Source: Tharpella sp964457755
GTDB lineage: Bacteria > Desulfobacterota > Anaeroferrophillalia > Anaeroferrophillales > Tharpellaceae
Reading direction: 5' to 3'
DNA: 22,953 nt
Assembly: GCA_964457755.1 (NCBI GenBank)
Contig: CAYWGC010000050.1
Coordinates: forward strand, 1 to 22,953
Position 1 is the first letter of the stretch; every line of letters begins with the position of its first letter. The notes under the pieces are model-generated. The model was given only the letters and a program-made list of their open reading frames with translations, had not been told where the DNA came from and did no database searches. A program made the position numbers and the translations under genes. Below are positions 14,173 to 21,511 of the stretch, piece after piece.

Positions 14173-14943
14173 ATTATTGCGACCACCACACATAGCGACA
14201 TCCCCGCAACCCGGATTTTTGCCAGGAAAGGTTTTGAGTAGACAACCGTCTCAGAGATTGCTAAAGGTACCGGGATGGCACCTTCCAGAATATATTTTTA
14301 TTTCAGCAGCAAAGAAGAGATTCTTTTTGCAATCATTGAAGATTTTCTTGGAGCCAGCATAAACGGCCTCAAAGATCACCTTGAAGGGATTGAGGGGGCC
14401 CTTAACAAACTCCGCAAAGCTTTGTGGTTCCACTGCAAATCCTACTCATCCAGTCGCGAAAAGATCAAGATTGTTCTCGAATCCAGATCTTATCCCCGTT
14501 TTTACAACTCCCGGGCTTATGAAAAGCTGAAACAGTACAGCCAAATCTTCACCTCCATCATTGAAAATGGGATTGCTGAAAAAGCCCTGCACAACATCTC
14601 ATCAGCACGCATACTTCGCGACATGATCCTCGGCACCGTAGACCACATGGCCATAAACTGGACGGTGAAAAACGGTCCCAGCCCATTGGCGATGACTGAG
14701 CACTTGTTCAGCTTAATCACCAATGCTACGACCAGTCAAAACGAAGAGGTTGCCCCGCTCGCCAAGAAAGAGCTCAAACGCAAAAAGATCATAAATTCCG
14801 CTACCCGCCTATTTGCGGCATCCGGCTACAAAGCTACCAAGAGAGCCGGTTTAAGGGGAGAGTTCCTCCCATCTGGCTTCTTTTTTTTTAACAATCTGCG
14901 AAAAAGGTGTCCACTAGATACTCTTTCGTTAACAAAAGGCTGA
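14173..14943 (+). pseudogene. TetR/AcrR-family regulator with in-frame TAG and a partial second TetR domain
   Basis: The frame reads ATRIFARKGFE, then TAG (14239-14241), then TTVSEIAKGTGMAPSRIYFY, FSSKEEILFAIIEDF: a TetR DNA-binding domain broken by one nonsense codon after KGFE. The ligand-binding helices continue to about 14750. At 14761-14841 a new TetR start appears (KRKKIINSATRLFAASGYKA), in frame, and is cut off after ATK, where a terminator hairpin follows. The remaining ORF from ATG 14275 would lack half the recognition domain. TetR proteins repress nearby genes through small ligands, often acyl-CoAs; here the carboxyltransferase gene behind it is the likely former target. Reading the tag as an assembly error would restore a regulator. 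Confidence 0.7.
14839..14889 (+). terminator. Rho-independent terminator inside the TetR remnant frame
   Basis: The stem GGGAG/CTCCC, with an outer AGCC/GGCT pairing, is followed by a run of nine or more T (14878-14889). It separates the regulator remnant from the carboxyltransferase, and the TetR frame reads straight through it. This shows that the C-terminal residues of that frame are not original coding sequence. Confidence 0.6.
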
Positions 14944-14953
14944 GGATATCACG

Positions 14954-16573
14954 ATGAACACGATCACAAAAAAAGATCTGGAATATGCAAACAACAGTGA
15001 ACACTGGTTAGCCGAAGAAGAGAAAATCTATGAGCTATGGGAGAGAGCCGAAAATCCGGGTGGCCAAAAGCAGATCGACCGCCTAAAAAAACAGGGCAAA
15101 AAGCCAGTGCGGGAACTCATCAAGCAGCTCATTGATGTGGATACAGAATTTTTTGAGCTGAGCCGGGGTGCCGGATTTGGTATCAATTACGAAACAACCA
15201 AAGATGTCCCTTCGGCCGGTCTCGTAACCGGCCTGGGTAAAGTACACGGCAAATGGGCTATGATCATTGCTAATGACAGCCGCGTTAAGGCCGGCGCATA
15301 TTATCCCATCAATTGCAAAAAACATCTGCGGGCCCAGGACATTGCAGATCAATGCGGACTTCCGTGCATCTATATTGGGGATTCCGCCGGAGGTTTCCTA
15401 CCCATGCAGGACCGGGTGTTTCCGGGACAGGGCCAATTTGGACGTTTTTTCTACAATATGAGCCGGATGTCCGCCAAGGGCTTGAAACAATACACTTTGA
15501 GCACCGGCGGTAACACCGCCGGAGGCGCCTACATTGTTTACCTGGCTTGCGAATCGATCATGATTGACAAACTGGCCTACTCTTTTCTGGGCGGCCCACC
15601 GATGGTTAAGGCTGCCATTGGGGAAGAGGTCACGATGGAGGCTTTAGGTGGAGCCCGGGTGCATACCGAAATCTCAGGTGGAGCTGATCATTTTGTCAGG
15701 TCTCAAGATGAGGGTATCGAGAAACTGCGAGAACTCCTCTCTCACGATCCCATGCAAAAACTCCATATAGAGCGACGTCCCGAAAAGCCACCTCGGGTTG
15801 CCTCTGACCATCTTTACAAAGTACTGCCAAAAGACCCCTATCGCGGCATAAAAGTTCGAGAGGTTATTGCCGCAATTGCGGATGATTCCCAGTTCACTGA
15901 ATACAAACAAAATTACAGCCCGGGAAGAGGTGATACTATTGTTTGCGGCAAGATCCGCTTGAAAGGACTTCCTGTCGGCATCGTTGCCAGCAACAGTATT
16001 GGGGTTATCTTTGTTGAGGCGGCCCGCAAAGCAGCCGAGTGGGTAATTCGTTGTTGCACTCAAAAAATCCCGTTACTCTATATTCAAAACTCGCCCGGCT
16101 ACATGGTGGGGACCAAAGAAGAGTACGCCGGCATCGGGAAATACGGTTCAAATCTGGTCCGGGTCGGAGCCTGCGCCAATGTCCCCAAGATCCAGTGGGT
16201 TATCGGCCCGGATCATGGTGCCGCCAATTACGGGATGTGCGGGCGAGCCTACGACCCTAATTTCATCTTCAACACCATGCGCGGACGGACATCGGTAATG
16301 TCAGGCAGTACCGCAGGCCACATCCTGACAACCCTGGAACGGGCTAATGCCAAAAAAAGTGGGCGGGATATGGATGAGGATCAATTGCAAGAGTTCGAAA
16401 ATATGATGGTGGAAAAATACACCAATGAAGCCCATCCATTTTACACCGAAGCCCGCCTCTACCATGACGGCACCCTGCCTTTTAAAACATGTCGTGACGC
16501 TTTGGCAACAGCTTTTGAAGTGTCATTGCTGCAACCGATTCAAGAATCGCATTTCGGCAATCTCAAGTTCTAG
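14954..16573 (+). CDS. Acyl-CoA carboxyltransferase (carboxylase beta / decarboxylase alpha family)
   Basis: This 539-residue protein has both crotonase-fold halves of the PccB/MCC-beta/GcdA family. The N-half shows IYIGDSAGGFLPMQ and TGGNTAGGAYIVYLACESI (acyl-CoA oxyanion site). The C-half shows GVIFVEAARKAAEWV, LLYIQNSPGYMVGT (biotin-side site), HGAANYGMCGRAYDP and TSVMSGSTAGHI. Members transfer carboxyl groups between biotin and an acyl-CoA. No biotin carboxylase or carrier gene is in the window, so the partners lie elsewhere and the substrate is unknown. The ATG has GAGGA about 8 bases upstream. The length is normal and the gene looks intact. A paralogous fragment lies at 3690-3852. Confidence 0.88.
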   Translation: MNTITKKDLEYANNSEHWLAEEEKIYELWERAENPGGQKQIDRLKKQGKKPVRELIKQLIDVDTEFFELSRGAGFGINYETTKDVPSAGLVTGLGKVHGKWAMIIANDSRVKAGAYYPINCKKHLRAQDIADQCGLPCIYIGDSAGGFLPMQDRVFPGQGQFGRFFYNMSRMSAKGLKQYTLSTGGNTAGGAYIVYLACESIMIDKLAYSFLGGPPMVKAAIGEEVTMEALGGARVHTEISGGADHFVRSQDEGIEKLRELLSHDPMQKLHIERRPEKPPRVASDHLYKVLPKDPYRGIKVREVIAAIADDSQFTEYKQNYSPGRGDTIVCGKIRLKGLPVGIVASNSIGVIFVEAARKAAEWVIRCCTQKIPLLYIQNSPGYMVGTKEEYAGIGKYGSNLVRVGACANVPKIQWVIGPDHGAANYGMCGRAYDPNFIFNTMRGRTSVMSGSTAGHILTTLERANAKKSGRDMDEDQLQEFENMMVEKYTNEAHPFYTEARLYHDGTLPFKTCRDALATAFEVSLLQPIQESHFGNLKF

Positions 16574-16620
16574 CGCCGGAACTTTATTTTCAAAAAAGAG
16601 TTCTTCAAGGAATAGATAAT

Positions 16621-17046
16621 ATGGAATATGTCAAGGGCAAAACCTACGAAGAACTGGAGATCGGAGAAACCGCTTCATTCAGCAAAACCATCACCGAAAC
16701 CGACATTTGTCTGTTTGCGGGCATCAGTGGTGACTTTAATCCCATGCATGTCGATGACGACTACGCAAGCAAAACTAAATTTAAAGCCAGGATTGCCCAT
16801 GGCCCGTTATCGCAGAGTCTGATTGCTCCAGTGCTGGGGACAAAACTGCCGGGACTGGGAACCGTGGCTGTAGAGCTCTTTAGTCGCTTCCTGGCTCCAG
16901 TTTACCCTGGCGACACGATTACAGCAACAGCTGAAGTTACGAAGAAAATGGCCGCCAAAAAACAGATTCGCCTGAAATTGACCTGGACAAACCAAAAACA
17001 AGATCTGGTGATAGAAGGAGAGGCCCTGGTCTCACCTCCCAGGTGA
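16621..17046 (+). CDS. MaoC-like (R)-specific enoyl-CoA hydratase
   Basis: This 141-residue single hotdog protein carries the hydratase-2 motif GDFNPMHVDDDYA with the catalytic pair D38 and H43, then ARIAHGPLSQSL and a C-terminal AEVTKK...RLKLTWTNQ. PhaJ/MaoC enzymes add water to trans-2-enoyl-CoA to give (R)-3-hydroxyacyl-CoA. It lies 47 bases after the carboxyltransferase with AAGGA 8 bases before the ATG, so the two are probably co-transcribed and act in one acyl-CoA pathway, which is an inference. The length is typical of PhaJ and no damage is seen. Confidence 0.88.
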   Translation: MEYVKGKTYEELEIGETASFSKTITETDICLFAGISGDFNPMHVDDDYASKTKFKARIAHGPLSQSLIAPVLGTKLPGLGTVAVELFSRFLAPVYPGDTITATAEVTKKMAAKKQIRLKLTWTNQKQDLVIEGEALVSPPR

Positions 17047-17091
17047 TAAAAAAAAGCTATAAAAGTTGACCTTGGAGCCGGGATTATTCTT

Positions 17092-17232
17092 ATGAGTGAA
17101 GAAAAATCCCGGAAATTCCGCCAAAACCGGCAGTTTCTCCAAAAAGAGAAGCACCAAGTCTACTTTATCGGCGGCGGCCATGCCCGACCCCGACAGAAAA
17201 AGATCTCCCGCAAACTCATCTGCCGAGTTTGA
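17092..17232 (+). CDS. Possible 46-residue basic protein (doubtful)
   Basis: A short frame (MSEEKSRKFRQNRQF to KLICRV) starts at ATG 17092, 45 bases after the MaoC gene, with a GGAG about 15 bases upstream, which is too far for a good site. It is very rich in Lys, Arg and Gln and ends inside the 55-bp sequence that also holds the end of tonB on the other strand. I do not recognise it. It may be non-coding, or a truncated gene start. Confidence 0.2.
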   Translation: MSEEKSRKFRQNRQFLQKEKHQVYFIGGGHARPRQKKISRKLICRV

Positions 17233-17265
17233 AAACGATAGTTGTCTCGACCAGGGTTTTAACTT
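17211..17265. repeat. 55-bp duplicate at left edge of assembly gap
   Basis: The 55 bases before the gap are identical to the 55 bases after it (17366-17420). Both contain the end of tonB on the - strand. This is most simply the overlap of two contigs sharing one 55-mer, not a biological repeat. Confidence 0.9.
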
Positions 17266-17365
17266 NNNNNNNNNNNNNNNNNNNNNNNNNNNNNNNNNNN
17301 NNNNNNNNNNNNNNNNNNNNNNNNNNNNNNNNNNNNNNNNNNNNNNNNNNNNNNNNNNNNNNNNN
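17266..17365. other. Assembly gap (100 N)
   Basis: Exactly 100 N lie between two identical 55-bp sequences. The round number and the duplicate flanks mark a scaffold join. The true distance is unknown and may be zero after merging the flanks. Confidence 0.97.
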
Positions 17366-17420
17366 CAAACTCATCTGCCGAGTTTGAAAACGATAGTTGT
17401 CTCGACCAGGGTTTTAACTT
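17366..17420. repeat. 55-bp duplicate at right edge of assembly gap
   Basis: Identical to 17211-17265. Here the sequence is the natural 3' end of the complete tonB gene. Confidence 0.9.
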
Positions 17421-18060
17421 TAGCGCCATTAAGCATACCTGGTTGAAAACGCCAATTTTCAACCGTCTCCTGCACCGCTTTTTCAAAGTATCCAATCGGC
17501 TCGGCCTTAATAATTTTGAATCCCTCGACGCGCCCCTGACGGGTCACAAAAAAGCGAATCTTAACAGAGCCCTCAATCCCGCGCCGCCGCGCTAAAAAAG
17601 GATAAATCGGCTCCATCCGAGTCGTGCTCAGAGGTTCGCGATCAACTTCGCCAACCCGATAGAAATCAGGCCGGACCAGAGTCGGAACTGGGGTCACGGG
17701 AGCTTGCGGCAGGGGCTCAAGTTTAAAGTCACTCTCAATGCGGGTCTCAACTTTTACTTTTGAGAGCTTGATTTCGGGATTTATTTCCGGGATCGGCAGA
17801 GGTGGTTTTAAGATCTCGGGCGGCGGCTCCGGAAGTTCAAGTTCAGGCCGGGGCTCAGGTTCAAGAGGGGCGCGGGATTGCTCCTGATCGAGTTCTGCTT
17901 TATCGATAAAGATCGGATCTTTGAGCAGGCGCGGCAACTCGCGGGGGCTTCCACCACCCCGAAAAAGCCAGGGGATCAGAGCCATAATCAGGAGATTAAG
18001 AAGCAGCGCCCCGGCCAGAGCCAGAGGCAGATCCCGCTTGCGATGATGATCACAGGACAT
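17371..18060 (-). CDS. tonB: TonB energy transducer (TonB2-like)
   Basis: This 229-residue protein has an N-terminal membrane anchor (LPLALAGALLLNLLIMALIP, about residues 11-33). A Pro/Glu-rich periplasmic spacer follows (EPEPRPELELPEPPPEI), then the TonB C-terminal domain from about 145: YPFLARRRGIEGSVKIRFFV, GFKIIKAEPIGYFEKAV, VENWRFQPGM and the final TTIVFKLGR. TonB carries the proton-motive force of ExbBD to outer-membrane transporters of iron complexes or vitamin B12. It is the last gene of the operon, 15 bases after exbD. The stop lies just inside the right flank of the assembly gap, so the gene is complete. Confidence 0.9.
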   Translation of the reverse strand: MSCDHHRKRDLPLALAGALLLNLLIMALIPWLFRGGGSPRELPRLLKDPIFIDKAELDQEQSRAPLEPEPRPELELPEPPPEILKPPLPIPEINPEIKLSKVKVETRIESDFKLEPLPQAPVTPVPTLVRPDFYRVGEVDREPLSTTRMEPIYPFLARRRGIEGSVKIRFFVTRQGRVEGFKIIKAEPIGYFEKAVQETVENWRFQPGMLNGAKVKTLVETTIVFKLGR

Positions 18061-18075
18061 AATTTACCGATTTCA

Positions 18076-18492
18076 TCAATTTTGTGGAGTTTCGGCCGCA
18101 ACCGCGATGCGCTCAGCTCCAGCCAAACGGCATTGATCAAGAACCTTTACGGTCAAACCGGTGGTCACGGTCTTATCCGCGACAATAACGATACTGCCAT
18201 CCGGATTCTGGGCCAGAAAACGTTCAGTTACGGCCCGAATACTGCGCACATCGATCCTCTGGCCATCAACATAGATCTGGCCCTTGGCATTGATCCCTAA
18301 TCGGAGACCGCTCTGCCGGGTCTCTTCAGCGGTCAAAGCCGCCGGCCGATTAACCTCAACCCCCGATTCGCGGACAAAGGTCGTAGTCACGAGAAAGAAG
18401 ATCAAGAGAATAAAAACCATATCCAGCATCGGCGCCATATCGACCTGCGCCGGTTTACGCTCACGCCGCAGCCGGGCCCGCACATTAATCAT
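18076..18492 (-). CDS. exbD: ExbD/TolR-type biopolymer transport protein
   Basis: This 138-residue protein has the ExbD plan: a short cytoplasmic start with VDMAPMLDMVFILLIFFLV, in which Asp24 lies in the single membrane helix and matches the proton-carrying Asp25 of E. coli ExbD. A periplasmic domain follows with LRLGINAKGQIYVDGQRI, IVIVADKTVTTGLTVKVLDQ and RIAVAAE. With ExbB it forms the inner-membrane proton channel that drives TonB. Its ATG overlaps the exbB stop (ATGA), so the two are translationally coupled. Confidence 0.93.
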   Translation of the reverse strand: MINVRARLRRERKPAQVDMAPMLDMVFILLIFFLVTTTFVRESGVEVNRPAALTAEETRQSGLRLGINAKGQIYVDGQRIDVRSIRAVTERFLAQNPDGSIVIVADKTVTTGLTVKVLDQCRLAGAERIAVAAETPQN

Positions 18493-19085
18493 GAAAGCTC
18501 CTTCATTACGCCGGCGCGAAATTCATCCATCCTCTGGGAAATACGAAAAATCCGCCGGCGCAGGAAACCAGCCATAAAGAGACCGGGAATCGAGACAAAA
18601 AGACCGCTCTGGGTCGTAATTAGAGCTTCAGCAATCCCGTTGGCCAGGGCCCGGGGATTACCGGTGCCGTAAATCGAAATCGCGTCAAAAGTTGAGATCA
18701 TCCCCTGTACCGTCCCCAATAGACCGAGGAGCGGGGCAATTGAAGCAAGTGCATAAATATAGTTGACATGGCGACCGAGACGTTCGGTTTCACGGGCAAT
18801 CAGGGAGTGCAAAAGGGCCAGGTTATCACGACGCACAAAACTCATCGACTCAATGAAATGGCCCACCACATGACAGAGCGGCGTCCCGAAAAAGTCATCG
18901 ACGAGGCGCCGCTCCCGGACCGCCGCCAGGGCTTCTGAGATTTCCATATCGCGCTGATTTACGGCCCAAACCGACTGTAGTTTAAGCAGAATCATAATCC
19001 ACATAACAATGGAGATCAGGATAATCGGCACCATCAAGGGACCACCCCGATAAAAATAATCAAGAATGTCGAAAAAAAACTGCAT
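18489..19085 (-). CDS. exbB: ExbB/TolQ/MotA-type proton channel subunit
   Basis: This 198-residue protein begins FFFDILDYFYRGGPLMVPII with a first membrane helix (about 16-36). It has a cytoplasmic loop, then the two conserved core helices YALASIAPLLGLLGTVQGMI and GIAEALITTQSGLFVSIPGL. These are the proton-path helices of the TolQ/ExbB family. The N-terminal RGGPLMVPI is typical of ExbB2 proteins of the TtpC-linked systems. It lies 44 bases after the TtpC-like gene and overlaps exbD. Function: pentameric motor core of the TonB complex. Confidence 0.92.
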   Translation of the reverse strand: MQFFFDILDYFYRGGPLMVPIILISIVMWIMILLKLQSVWAVNQRDMEISEALAAVRERRLVDDFFGTPLCHVVGHFIESMSFVRRDNLALLHSLIARETERLGRHVNYIYALASIAPLLGLLGTVQGMISTFDAISIYGTGNPRALANGIAEALITTQSGLFVSIPGLFMAGFLRRRIFRISQRMDEFRAGVMKELS

Positions 19086-19129
19086 TAATCACACACACCT
19101 TGACTTGAACGCAAAAAAAAATAAACTCA

Positions 19130-20566
19130 TCATTCATCCTTCATCTTTGTACCCCGCCCCTGCAGGGCGATGCTCAAACTGACCGATTTCTCCTCCATAT
19201 CACCGATTATAGCATCAACTCGGCGGGCAAACCAGGTATGCAGCAGGATAATCGGAATCGCGACCGTCAAGCCCAGTTTGGTTGTAATCAAGGCCTCAGA
19301 GATGCCGCCCGACATCATCCGCGGATCACCGGCACCATAGACGGTTATCACCTGAAAGGTATTAATCATACCGGTCACAGTACCCAACAATCCCAATAAC
19401 GGGGCGATCGCGGCCAGCACCTGCAGGGTAGGAAGGAATTTTTCGAGGCGGGGCAACTCTTTAAGAATAGCCTCTTCCAGAACACTCTCAAGGACATCAC
19501 GGGCCGCTTGACGTGCTCCCAGGCCGGCTGCCAGAACACGAAAGACCGGCCCTTTTTTATTCTCCAAGAGCGCCATGCAACGTTGAAAATCACCAGCTGC
19601 AACCAGCTCAATAATTGACCCCATCACCTTGTCGGTATTACTCTTAACCCGGCTTAAAAAGAAAAACCGTTCAAGACTGAAAATCAGAGCCACAAGCCCG
19701 ACCAGAAGAATAGGCCAGACCAGGATCCCGCCGGAGCGCAGCCGCTCCCAACTGGACGGGGTCAGCGCCAGACGCCGGACAGCATCACCGCCGGAAAAAT
19801 CGAGATAGACCGAATCACTCTCTTGAGCGATAAACTTCTGCAAATTTTTAGAGACCCGCCAGCCCGGCTTTGAAACCGCCAGCAGAGCATCATTTTCAGA
19901 GCCGTAAACGGCATAACCGCAACTCCCGTCAGCCGCATCCTGATAGATGGTCGATAAAGCCCCCAGGCGCACAATCTGCCCCTCTGTCCGGCGCCCGTCA
20001 AGACCGACGAAGGGGCCTCGCGAACGTCTAACTTCGGCCCCGGCCTGCATCTCATCAAGATAGAGATTGGCAATCGCCACAATCTCACGCATCCCGGGAT
20101 AGGCGGTCTCTTTCAAAATCTGCCGCAGGGGCTCGAGACGCCCCGGCCCATCTCCAGAGACCGGAGAATTTTCCAACATCGTCGAGAGATCACGCGCGCT
20201 GGTGCGCACGACCCCGGCCAGCTCATTAAGTTTATGCAGAGCCAGGCGACTTTTCTTCTCCAGATCCTGTTGTTCCTGAGCCAGTTTTTCGAGCTCTTTC
20301 TCCTGGCCGTCAATTATCTTTTTAAGCTCGGCAAGCCTTTGCTCGGCCCTTTTCTTGGCGGCTTTTGCCGAATTCCGCAAAGCCGTGATTTCTGCCTGGC
20401 TGAGACGGTTTTCAACCTCAGCCGCCTGTTTCTCCTGCGCGACTTGAGTCGCAGCCCTTTGCAATAAACTGGAACCCTCTTCCGGAACGGCAAACACCGG
20501 TAAACCTGTACTCAGAAACCATAAAAAGAGGCTCAAAGTTATAAAAAGACACACTCGCACTCTCAT
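19130..20566 (-). CDS. TtpC-like protein: periplasmic coiled-coil domain fused to an ExbB domain
   Basis: This 478-residue protein starts with a signal sequence (to about residue 27), a coiled coil rich in E, K and Q (about 45-120) and a periplasmic domain with DGSCGYAVYGSENDALL. Next come a membrane helix GGILVWPILLVGLVALIFSL (about 279-299) and an ExbB core with LPTLQVLAAIAPLLGLLGTV and SEALITTKLGLTVAIPII. Vibrio TtpC has this build and is needed for TonB2-dependent iron uptake. I chose ATG 20566 because it overlaps the stop of the DUF3450 gene (ATGA) and gives a signal peptide; the frame is open to 20677. The paired ExbB genes probably work in one motor. Confidence 0.85.
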   Translation of the reverse strand: MRVRVCLFITLSLFLWFLSTGLPVFAVPEEGSSLLQRAATQVAQEKQAAEVENRLSQAEITALRNSAKAAKKRAEQRLAELKKIIDGQEKELEKLAQEQQDLEKKSRLALHKLNELAGVVRTSARDLSTMLENSPVSGDGPGRLEPLRQILKETAYPGMREIVAIANLYLDEMQAGAEVRRSRGPFVGLDGRRTEGQIVRLGALSTIYQDAADGSCGYAVYGSENDALLAVSKPGWRVSKNLQKFIAQESDSVYLDFSGGDAVRRLALTPSSWERLRSGGILVWPILLVGLVALIFSLERFFFLSRVKSNTDKVMGSIIELVAAGDFQRCMALLENKKGPVFRVLAAGLGARQAARDVLESVLEEAILKELPRLEKFLPTLQVLAAIAPLLGLLGTVTGMINTFQVITVYGAGDPRMMSGGISEALITTKLGLTVAIPIILLHTWFARRVDAIIGDMEEKSVSLSIALQGRGTKMKDE

Positions 20567-21342
20567 GGCTGACCTCCAGCCACCGGCAAACGGACAAGAT
20601 CGAAGGCCCGCTGTTTGAGGGTCATGCGCAAGGCCTCTTTGACGGCTTCGTGGCCGGTCCCCGACAAAAACTCCCAACTTTTGCTTTGCCGGTCAAACCA
20701 CCCCGCCCGATCGCCATCGAGCGACAGGTAGTAGAGACCAACCCGGCCCAGGCGCAGCATGCGCACGGTGGTTTCGACGCCATCCAAGTTAAAAGACTCT
20801 TCACTGACCTCAAAACCCCGGCCAAATCCGGTCTCGATCTTAAGGACCTCCATAACCCGGCGCAACTTTTCGGCCAGATCAGCATCATAACTGCTTAACA
20901 GATCACGCAGATCGGCCAGACGCCGCTCTCTTTCGAGGCCGGCAAAAGGCAGGTCAGTCAGGCGAAAATCTTCGATACGAGCCACCAGTTCATCCAGATA
21001 GGGTTCCAGGCGAATGCCGATTTCCGTCATCTCTTTAAGCCCGCTCTCCAACCTTATAATCTCCTGACGACGTTGCCGGCTATAACCTTGCAGTTTTTTC
21101 CGCCGGGCTTCCAAGAGTTTAATCTCAAGTTCAAGAGCGTGGGTTGCATCAGCTAAGATCCGGCGCTCATCCTGCCAGGCCTGCTGCAACGCAGTCCTCT
21201 TTTTTTGGACGAGCAGAGTCTCCTGCACCGTCTGATCGATATTCTGCCGGGCCCCAACCGGAGCCGGAGCGGCAGAGGCTGGCGCAAGCGCGCCCAGACA
21301 AAAAACTACTGAAAGTAATAAAAGAAATGGTTTTCTCTCCAT
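20563..21342 (-). CDS. DUF3450 periplasmic protein of the TonB2/TtpC operon
   Basis: This 259-residue protein has a signal peptide (cleavage near residue 24, ASA), a long coiled coil (about 30-115, with LELEIKLLEARRKKLQGYSR) and a C-terminal domain with VMEVLKIETGFGRGFEVSEE, LRLGRVGLYYLSLDGDRAGW and SKSWEFLSG. This is the DUF3450 pattern, a family coded in front of ttpC in gammaproteobacterial TonB2 operons. Its precise role is not known; periplasmic contact with TtpC is an inference. The ATG has GGAGA 5-6 bases upstream. It is the first gene of the five-gene operon. Confidence 0.88.
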   Translation of the reverse strand: MERKPFLLLLSVVFCLGALAPASAAPAPVGARQNIDQTVQETLLVQKKRTALQQAWQDERRILADATHALELEIKLLEARRKKLQGYSRQRRQEIIRLESGLKEMTEIGIRLEPYLDELVARIEDFRLTDLPFAGLERERRLADLRDLLSSYDADLAEKLRRVMEVLKIETGFGRGFEVSEESFNLDGVETTVRMLRLGRVGLYYLSLDGDRAGWFDRQSKSWEFLSGTGHEAVKEALRMTLKQRAFDLVRLPVAGGQP

Positions 21343-21511
21343 CTTCTCTCCTTAAGATATAATTAGGTCAGGTCCGGATTTTACAGAGCCGACCAAAATC
21401 TGAAAAATTTCTATGTGAAGATTTCTTCTATATGTGTTAACGTATTGAAAGTCAACCGGGAAGGCCCTAACCTTTCCGATAAAACCAAAAACATTAAAAG
21501 GACTCCAAGCA
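21343..21511. promoter_or_regulatory. Divergent intergenic region between the TonB operon and lpxD
   Basis: Transcription must start here in both directions. On the + strand TTGAAA (21445-21450) is 17 bases from a weak TAACCT (21468-21473), and AAAAGGA stands about 10 bases before lpxD. On the - strand TTTTCA, 17 bases and TAAAAT form a possible promoter for the DUF3450 gene. I looked for a Fur box (GATAATGATAATCATTATC type) and found none, so iron control is not visible. Confidence 0.4.

Noticed and set aside
14155..14362. 68-residue frame starting at ATG 14156
   Set aside because: It runs in a different frame over the TetR DNA-binding domain; the TetR pattern lies in the frame of ATG 14275.
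17259..17495. Reading frames crossing the N run
   Set aside because: They consist of undefined residues joined to shadows of tonB and have no coding support.
21343..21511. Fur-regulated divergent promoter
   Set aside because: No sequence close to the Fur box GATAATGATAATCATTATC was found on either strand, so iron control is not claimed.
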